A stretch of 64,000 nt of DNA, taken from NCBI RefSeq assembly GCF_902806685.2, contig NC_048538.1, forward strand, positions 11,842,001 through 11,906,000, read 5' to 3'. Both the position numbers and the translations under genes were made by a program. Source of the stretch: Maniola hyperantus (lineage: Eukaryota > Arthropoda > Insecta > Lepidoptera > Nymphalidae). Below the pieces are notes generated by a model. The model was not told where the DNA came from. It saw nothing but the letters and a program-made list of their open reading frames with translations, and did no database searches. Below are positions 56,236 to 64,000 of this stretch, piece by piece (position 1 is the stretch's first letter; the number at the start of each line of letters is the position of its first letter).

Positions 56236-57930
56236 CTTTAGTATTTAGTCAGTCGAGCTGCGAATATTTTATTCGGCTTAGTTCAGACAAGGTAAGTACT
56301 CGTAGAATTGCGTTGAGTCGGTCATCCGCGCGGTTCTATTTACATTCGCGTCATAATAATATTCGTTCAAACCTGTCCGCACAGATCGTAAATCCGGGTG
56401 ATTGCCACATCTTGACCGCCGGAAATTAGGTATTCGTGGTGTCGCGTGGTGGTATACCTATGCGACCCGCCTATTAATGAAGTGCCTAGAAGGTGTTCGA
56501 TTGCTTTACAGTGACCGCGCGTTTTGGACGTGTTAGCAGATGTTTGCAAACCTCCCTCTTGTATTATATTCGCATGCCCTGCTCATGTACCTGCATTTAT
56601 TTATCAAATAAATCATTAAAATTTATTTACTCATTCCTGCTTAGCGCATCTGTCTGAACAAGATACTTTTACCGCGGTTTATATTGAAAAGTTATAATTT
56701 GCGTTTCTGCATGTCTGAACTACGCCTATCAGAATTCAAGTTTGAATACTTTCTAATTTTCGGTATTAATATTTCAGTTACTAGTTAAATCTGTTTTACT
56801 TTGACATTCATATTTTAAAAGGTCTCTGATTAAAATTTAAATATGAAATGGATTTTAATTTCGTTGAATTATAATTATAAAATAGTACCTAATATATAAT
56901 TATCTAATTGGTTTGTAACAAATTAATTAGATTTGTATATTTCAATACACATCTAATTGCCCATAGTTATAAAAAAAGTATAATGACATACTGAGGACTT
57001 TATAGTGCATGAGAATCTATAAGTTAAACTGTTCATAATTAACATGCTAATAAAACTTTATTTATCATAACTCAAGAGCTTTCAAATCTTCCAAAGATAT
57101 TGAGGAAAGGAATATTACACCGTTCCGCGGATACAGTTACGTGTCTTAGAAGGGTTTAATTTTGAAACTCGCCAGACTCAATCGACGCTCCGCGAATCGT
57201 CGCCATTTATCATTAGTCTCATTTATTTTTGCGCCTCGGAGATATGATTTATCACACCAAGACTACGAGCGTAGGTTTGTTTTTGCTCTAAAGATATTAA
57301 TCGTTATCGTACGCGTGCCACCCGTCGTTTGTTTTCGTTATACTGGCACCGCCCATTAATTATCAATGAACGTCCGGCCACGCTATGATGAAGGTAGCGT
57401 TATGTCCCGAGCCTTTCGAGGTGACAAGGCTATTGCCATCAACCCTTTTTAAGCCGCCGCATTTAACGCGGAGTGTCCGATGTCATAAAAGTGTCCGATC
57501 TGGATATCTACGTGCGCGGACGCTAACGCCCGCGATTAACTTGTTTCTCTGGCCGGTATTAAAAATAAATAAAGGCCTTTATCCAATTTACACGTAAATT
57601 TTTAAAATTCTAAACGCAAAGCTCTGTTCGATTTTGTTGAGCGCTGAATTTTTTTCAATAGATAAGCGCTCTTGAACGCTGCCGTCTATTTATGGAATCG
57701 TTTTCAATTATTTTAAAACCTGCAGAAGGAAATATGATCGCTACAAATATTGCGTGACACATTTCTCCAGACTAAGCTTTTAAATCGATTGTAGTACATT
57801 TTGTTGATGCTACAAAAATATAATATATTATGTCATTTCGCTCGATAAATAACTTTGTCTTTTAGAAATGCACGACAGTATTCTAAAATTCTAACAACAA
57901 TAAACCTCCTTTTTGAAAGGTTTAGTATGT
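56236..57930. other. Unique DNA with a GC-richer block
   Basis: The 57120-57560 block is GC-richer and holds two unrecognised frames (57162-57359, 57385-57597). 56260-56560 is another such block. Neither has copies in the window. Confidence 0.45.
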
Positions 57931-57988
57931 AAGTATGTATGTTTTTTATTGTACCGCAAAACACAAATGACAGGTTACAAAAAAGAAA
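57931..57988. repeat. Short dispersed repeat, copy 2
   Basis: TTTTTTATTGTACCGCAAAA, CACAAATGACAGGTTACAAA, AAAGAAATC; see copy 1 at 15151. Confidence 0.6.
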
Positions 57989-58100
57989 TCTTAAAAAGTT
58001 GGTGCAAAAGGGCGTAATGTTTATCATACAAAAAATCTTCATTTTTCATTAACTTCAATCTAGTTTGGGGAAATATTTTAAAAATATATTTTAATGAAAA

Positions 58101-58245
58101 TTGACATTTCTCTCTCGCCAGTGCTGCCATCTGGCACGACGCGTCGCCGGTGACGTATTGATAGATGGTATTAGTCAGCGTTGATTGATCGCTGACAGCT
58201 CCGCAACTCCGTCCATCTCTCATCGAACCATCCAAATATTGGATG
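58101..58245. repeat. Local duplication, copy 1 of 2
   Basis: GCCAGTGCTGCCATCTGGCA, GTGACGTATTGATAGATGGT, AGTCAGCGTTGATTGATCGC, TGACAGC, then CATCGAACCATCC. Copy 2 is at 58956-59081 in the same orientation. Confidence 0.8.
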
Positions 58246-58388
58246 AAGCTTATAGACTAACAAATAGCTATTTTATTTTTACTACATATCACATGGTAAG
58301 AACGAATCTTTCACACGAGTCTGCTGATGTAAGAATTGGATTTGGAATGTTAAAAACTCTTTGATTCATTGAATAAAGCATAATCTAA

Positions 58389-58621
58389 ATATTATATCAA
58401 AGGAAAAGTGACTGACTGACTGATCCTTAAATGCACAGCCCATTTGTTCTCCGTGGCACAGCCCAAACTACTGGACTGATGTCTAGTACTACTGGACTAT
58501 GAGACGTGGACAATGGACATCCGTTAAGAAAGTACTTTTAAAAATTCCACCCCTTAGTAGGTAAAGTAGGACTTTAGAATATGTGTAGTCCACGCGGACG
58601 AAATTGCAGGCATAAGTTAGT
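58389..58621 (-). mobile_element. Rep-B copy with insert
   Basis: AAAGGAAAAGTGACTGACTG, then an extra segment (CCATTTGTTCTCCGTGGCAC) before CCCAAACTACTGGAC, and the head GTAGTCCACGCGGACGAAAT. Confidence 0.8.
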
Positions 58622-58646
58622 TGTAAATAATTATAATTCCATAGGA

Positions 58647-58757
58647 CTAATGTTATAGATTTGAAAGTGTGCCTCTCTTTCTACTAGCTTTTCACAGCCC
58701 ATCTGTTTTACTGTTTTAGATGAAATTTTGTACAGAGATAGCTAGCATCCTGTACGG
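58647..58757 (-). repeat. Rep-A fragment
   Basis: TACTAGCTTTTCACAGCCCA, GATGAAATTTTGTACAGAGA, TAGCTAGCATCCTG; only the tail half remains. Confidence 0.65.
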
Positions 58758-58955
58758 TCATTTAGCTGTTTTTTTTGTCCTGATGCATTCAAATACAAGC
58801 AATCGTAGAACCATAACAAACGCCAGGTGACAGCCAACCAACAACTTTTAGGTTTCACTTTTACGATTTCAAAAATGTTTACATTGTTATTAAGTAATTC
58901 AAGTTATGAAATAATATTTAGCAGTTGTTACAAAATAAATTAGTTAAAATTGATA

Positions 58956-59081
58956 TTGAATACCCATCTCGCTAGTGCTGCCATCTGACGTGACGTATTG
59001 ATAGATGGTATAGTCACTGTTGATTGATCACTGACAACACTTCGCTCCACTCGCTATCGAGTCATCAGAATACATGGATGG
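58956..59081. repeat. Local duplication, copy 2 of 2
   Basis: GCTAGTGCTGCCATCTGACG, TGACGTATTGATAGATGGTA, TAGTCACTGTTGATTGATCA, CTGACAAC, then TATCGAGTCATCAG. Confidence 0.8.
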
Positions 59082-60365
59082 TTAAATAATGAACCTTAAT
59101 TTAACTCCATTTAATTAACCGAAAGCGCTAAGGTTTAAATGCATGTAAATTAACAGTATGTCATTTAAGTACTCAAATGGTTTTAATTAACGTATACATT
59201 GTTTAACTGCTACTTCCAAATTTTTAATGTATTCTTCCCCTTTCTCTTCTTTATTCCCTCTACATTTCAATCTCTAATTTACTGTTAAACACTAGATATT
59301 CATAAAACATCTGAATTTTACACGAAACTAAACGTTTTTACAAATATTTACCTAATTTAATATTTTAAGGAACCTTATTGCGTTTCTTTTATATTGCATG
59401 GCGTATAAAATGTGTTCTCGCTGATGAAAGACGGAAGATACAAAACGTACTAGAATAGAAAAGGTAGCTATCTATATACGAAAGCACCCAAACGTGATAA
59501 TTTTAAGTCTTCACTTAAGCACGTAACAACGCAACGTGTCTACTTGGTTTTTACCCATAAATTATATCATTGAGATATCTAAAATTGGGTACGCCAATAA
59601 TTTACTTTATAGATTTTGCTTCTATATTAATAAATTAATAATTCTACTCCAACTCTAAAAATAATATTTTTGAAGTAAAGGTTCATCAATAGAGGGGACG
59701 ATATTGATTATACCTTATTTCCTTACAGCTATTTAAATAAGATCATAATTGATCAAACATTATTCGGTCGTTAAAATTTAAATTGGAAAGACGCGTCTAA
59801 TTGAAGATTGTCGGCAGATCGGGAGGGGAGGTAGACCACGGGAACGCAATTTCAGCGATTAATGGTGCGCGAATAATCTACCTAAGCAAGGCGACGGAAG
59901 ACGTCGTGGGTCTCGTCTTCAAACATAATATATCTAACCAACTATTCTCGAAATTTCGACCTAAAGTTACATGACTTTATCCTAATTCGGTGATCGTAAA
60001 TTAACTTTGATAATACGATTTTTGGAGTAAGTTAATCTTAAACCATTTCACTAGAACTGCGACGTAAGTGCGTCTAACTTAATTCAGTAATAATATTTAA
60101 AGAATACTACTCTAAATATTGGTACTACTAATACTTGTTTTGTAGAATGTATTATATAAAATACTAGTAAAATAGTTAAGGGATATGCAAAGATTTCCAG
60201 ATTGCACATGATTTTTGCCCGCATGTATTGAGACTTTTGTTTTCCCAGATTAAAAAATTGCTGTATCTGTATCTACATTATGACTTATATTGATATCAAT
60301 TTATTTTCTTTGCATCACATCCATAAATCATAGGCTTTTATACTTTCGAATTCCTAAGAATGGTC
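59082..60365. other. Unique AT-rich DNA
   Basis: No gene or repeat recognised. Confidence 0.5.
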
Positions 60366-60675
60366 ATTATCATCATCATGATCAACCCATCATCGGCTCA
60401 ACATGAGCTCCATTTTCCTGTCAGAATAAGAAAAGTTCAGTCTTGCACGCTGGCTTAGTGTGGATTGCCAACCTTCAAATACTTTTGAGTACATTATGGA
60501 GAACTTTCGGGTATGCAGGTGTCCTCACAATCTTTTCCTTCACAGATGCAAGTGACATTGAATTTCATAAAACGCACATAACTCCGATAAGTAAGAGGTG
60601 CGTACCCGGGGTTGAATCCCTGACTTCCCGAATAGAAAACTGATGTCTTAACTATCAGGCTATCGCCGCTCTTTC
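60366..60675 (-). mobile_element. SINE S1, full-length degraded copy
   Basis: TATCATCATCATGATCAACC marks the tail; TTATGGAGAACTTTCGGG and AATCTTTTCCTTCACAG the body; the head shows GGGGTTGAATCCC (B box) and TAACTATCAGGCTATCGC (A box). The plus frame at 60443-60643 is inside it. Confidence 0.87.
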
Positions 60676-62868
60676 TACGATATGTAAATAATCATTAGTA
60701 TGGCAACAGATAACATGTCTAAAATTAGTTAAACAATTAAATTTAGGCATTAATTACAGAAACTGACAGAACTCAATTACACGGCGGAAAGCAGATCGAG
60801 TTATCTTAGTAGAGCCGTAGGACACGCCGGTTCATTAGCCCAAGCATATTATCGTGCCTTAATGATTTCACGCTCGCTCAACGTCGTTCATTGCGACAAC
60901 TTCAGGCATTTCATCTCCCCACGACACCGATACGGAATGAAGACGACACTTTTTCTCTATGGTTATATATACAGAGATGTTGCCATCCATAGTTTTTGCA
61001 TTATAACTGGAATACTATAAAATAAATCTGGTTTTAATATATTCATACTTCAAAAATAATATGTTCTAGGAATTAATATATGTTTATATGGTTTTCCAAA
61101 TTTACGTTAAAGTATTGAGTTTCAAAGTTACACGAGCTCAAAGACTTATATGCAAATTTTAAGTCAAACATTTAACTATTACATACAAAACTTTCTATAC
61201 AGACACAGATATTAGTTTTAAAAATGTGTCTACAAAATTTCTCTGAGTTTGATTTGTTGATATTTAAATGAGAACGAAACTACATTTGTATAGAGAGGGT
61301 TGGGGAGTGTGCTAGGGAAACTTATCTTAACGCACTTACCCAGAAATTAGGGCGATACATAAAGGGGGAGGAGAGGCATGTAATACATGTCATAAAGAAT
61401 GTCATGTCGTTGACTCTATCGTCGAATGTCATCAAGTTTGTCGTTAATTGTAAAAAGGGTTCTCGTTGGCAGCCGAGGGTATTCGGTAATCATATCATGA
61501 ATTACGATTAAACTTTCAGTTTTATCTTGTCTGTTGATTACTCGAGTAGAAGTTTCATTCGAGTGTTGTGTTTAATCGATACGTAGCATCTAATCTTAGG
61601 AAATTAGTCCAACTTTAATTACACACCACAAGTCTATGTTTGATTACGTGATGTAACTAGTCATAATGGCTTTGTGAAATTAACGATTGGGCTTATACTG
61701 TTTATCACGATGATAGTGAACTTCACGAGAATTTTATTTTTAACTGAGTTCTAATAAGGGAGCAGGGTCTAAATTTTTCGTTCATTTTTATCTGCGTTGT
61801 TATACCTTGATTCCATCATTTAAATAGTTTAAACCAATTATTGAAATAATCCTTCTTTTATTATATTTATAAATATCTTTGGATGTGTAGGATGGAACTT
61901 CTCAATGGACAATACCTAGTAAAATGCTTATGATCAGTTTAATAGTTCAAAGAACAATAGTAATTTCAACCAAAATGAAATCTGTTTTTTTAATCTGAAT
62001 ATAATATTGATTTACGGCCATAACTAATAAATAAAATGAATTCTATCTGTAATTTGTCGATTCTCTACTCAGCAACGTTGTTATTCATAGTTGTTATTAG
62101 TAATAATTGGATGAACTTTTTAACAAATGACAACATTAGTAAGTTACTCATCGACAGATTACAGATTGATTTATAAATTCCAGCTTTGAGCACATTATAT
62201 ATAAATCACGTTAGCATCAAGGCACTTGAACTAGATTATTTTATAAACCAATTATCAAATCAAAAGCACGCGCGTTTTGCTACTTAACTCATATCTCATT
62301 GTTCATACACGACAACTACGTGAAGATTACATCCAAAGTAGACTTAGTAACCGAAATAGCTTTTACTTTAAGAACAAAAGCAAATTAGCGTATTATACCA
62401 ACATCGCAACGCTAAAGCGCGTGGGAACGATTCAGGTGATACAGTATTACTTTATTTACTTACTCCAAAGATACAATCCCCATACGAAGCAATGTACCGT
62501 GCAACGTTTATGTCGAATAAGCCTTTATTTTATCCTTACAACACGAACCCTCATAGTAATCCTGAGGTATATAGATTTTGATAATGTGCCGTTTACGATA
62601 TTTCGCGTGTTGTGAATTCATAAATTCCACTTTGTTTATTTTTAACATGGCACTTTAACCCTTGAATATGGTAGTTTACAACAAAATAATTTATTTTCCA
62701 TTAATTTTTCTTTTGTACGCTTATTTAGATTATTTACATATCTGTTTTAGGTTTAAAAAATATTCCATTTTTAATTTTTTTCTCTTACAATGAGCAGTTT
62801 TAATTTAGTTATTTTACAGAAAAAAAACTAAAATCATTATCCACTATATTATTAATTATTATCATTAC
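60676..62868. other. Unique AT-rich DNA
   Basis: The frame at plus 62277-62615 (112 codons) is AT-rich and matches nothing I know. A GC-richer stretch at 60780-60950 has no copy here. Confidence 0.5.
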
Positions 62869-62985
62869 TCATATTATAAATGCGGAAGTATGTTTGTTTG
62901 TGTGTTGATTTATTAAATTGTCCTTCAATCATATCGCAACGGTGAAACCAATCAACGTGGATTAAGTAGCGGGGATCAGCTAGTA
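62869..62985 (-). mobile_element. Rep-A2 copy with internal deletion
   Basis: CTCATATTATAAATGCGGAA, ATTGTCCTTCAATCATATCG, CAACGG, AATCAACGTGG, then directly GGGGATCAGCTAGT; the middle is missing. Confidence 0.78.
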
Positions 62986-64000
62986 TTTACATAATTAAGT
63001 TGAATAGTTTACAAAAATATTATAATACATCCTTCTTACAATATAAGCAAGTAAATAAAAAATTTCAAGGTGCCTTTCGCTTCTAATTTACATGTAAGAA
63101 CACGTCTTATCAATTAATTCTTCCAGACTAATACTTTTTAAAAACAGTAAAGAAAAAACTAGAGCCCTCTGTACCGACGGCTGACGCCACGTTTATTTTT
63201 CTATTCTCGTTGAATTGAGAGCTACGTAATAGAGCGTACTAAGCTACATTCTCAGAGGATACACGTTGAATTACTGAAATTTTATTTCAAAGAGTGGATT
63301 ACCTTTGGGTAAATTAGATAGTTGAGCCAATGACATGGTCGGGGCTGGAAATGTAAAATCTTCTTTGTGAAAAGGTAGATTACATACACCTACACTTTGT
63401 TTTTACTATGTAAAACTAACACGTATAATTTATAAGGTCATCTGTTTAAATTTGCGCGTAGTAAGTAGTTTTGTTTTACAATAATTATTTTTTCTCTGTA
63501 TGACCTTGCTTTTGCAGAATATAAACATTAAACATGTTTTCTTACCAGACAATACACCAATTTTTAATGAACATAATACAATTCGAGGGGTGTAATTTTA
63601 TTTTTGACCCAAATCTTCAGGTTCATTGGTTTTTGAAAAAAATGCGATCAAACATTTAAACACATATATACACACATACGGGTCAACAAAGCTCCGTTTT
63701 TGAAGTTAAATACTTTGTTAAATATAGTTTAATAAACTATAATCTAATAAGAAAACGCTACACCAATATCTACGGCGTAGCATGGATCTACGAATTACAC
63801 GGTGTAGCAGCGTAGCAAGCCGCACTACGTTGTCTACGGTTTGATATAAATCTCACTGGATTAACTGGTTTACTTACAAGTATTATTACTTCCTCAGATA
63901 ATATTATTATGAGCAAAACTTAATGTATACTGCTCATATTTTCCACTTCATTTCAATGAAGTGCAGTAATGTATATTATGCTTTACCTACCTTTTTTATT
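62986..64000. other. Unique AT-rich DNA
   Basis: A short stretch at 63755-63840 has repeated GGCGTAGC/GTGTAGC-like words; otherwise nothing seen. Confidence 0.5.

Noticed and set aside
62277..62615. 112-codon plus frame near the right end
   Set aside because: AT-rich, basic and tyrosine-rich without any recognisable motif; typical of chance frames in this composition.
63755..63840. A tandem array of GGCGTAGC-like words
   Set aside because: The words recur irregularly four or five times without a constant unit; too short to call an array.

Overview
The window looks like nuclear DNA of a lepidopteran (moth or butterfly). I found no host protein-coding gene, rRNA gene or functional tRNA gene. 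The sequence is AT-rich intergenic or long-intron DNA packed with interspersed repeats of lepidopteran type: tRNA-derived SINEs, RTE-like and CR1/Jockey-like LINE 3' ends, and short families that share the module GCGACTTCGTCCGCGTGG. No open reading frame outside the transposable elements resembles a protein family I recognise, and most short frames lie in repeats or unique AT-rich DNA.

The one large coding structure is a complete Ty3/gypsy-type LTR retrotransposon on the minus strand (2541-11975). It has two almost identical LTRs of about 1.5 kb, a 4-bp target duplication (ATAT), a tRNA-Lys-type primer binding site, a polypurine tract, and gag, protease and pol (RT, RNase H, integrase) in three successive reading frames. 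It has no envelope gene. A canonical AAAAAAC slippery heptamer sits directly before the gag stop codon. The pro/pol boundary coincides with a 5-nt tandem duplication. The element inserted into the 3'-terminal coding tail of an older CR1/Jockey-like LINE. The near-identity of the LTRs says the insertion is recent.

Layout: 1-2536, mostly unique DNA with one SINE; 2537-12246, the LTR element and the disrupted LINE tail; 12.2-29 kb, unique DNA with scattered SINEs, RTE tails with target duplications and several inverted-repeat elements, including a 203-bp element with perfect 50-bp arms; 29-33.8 kb, dense repeats with a head-to-tail nest at 31.1-32.3 kb; 34-44 kb, sparse repeats; 44.3-51.4 kb, a second dense nest with a (TTTG)n microsatellite and a G20 run; 51.4-64 kb, mostly unique DNA with two local, diverged non-coding duplications (three copies at 52.2-54.3 kb and two at 58.1-59.1 kb).

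Local repeat labels: S1 = tRNA-Arg-like SINE ending in (ATG)n; S2 and S3 = other tRNA-derived SINEs; Rep-A, A2 and A3 = elements sharing a head with GCGACTTCGTCCGCGTGG and a 'bases reading GGGATAAAAAGTAGCC' segment but with different tails; Rep-B = same head, different body, ending in (CAGT)n; Rep-C = related head with a third body; Rep-G = element bounded by AGGGTTCCGTA motifs; FB = GC-rich foldback element with ends CGACAGGT. Family labels come from comparing copies within the window and from general familiarity with lepidopteran repeats, not from a database search.
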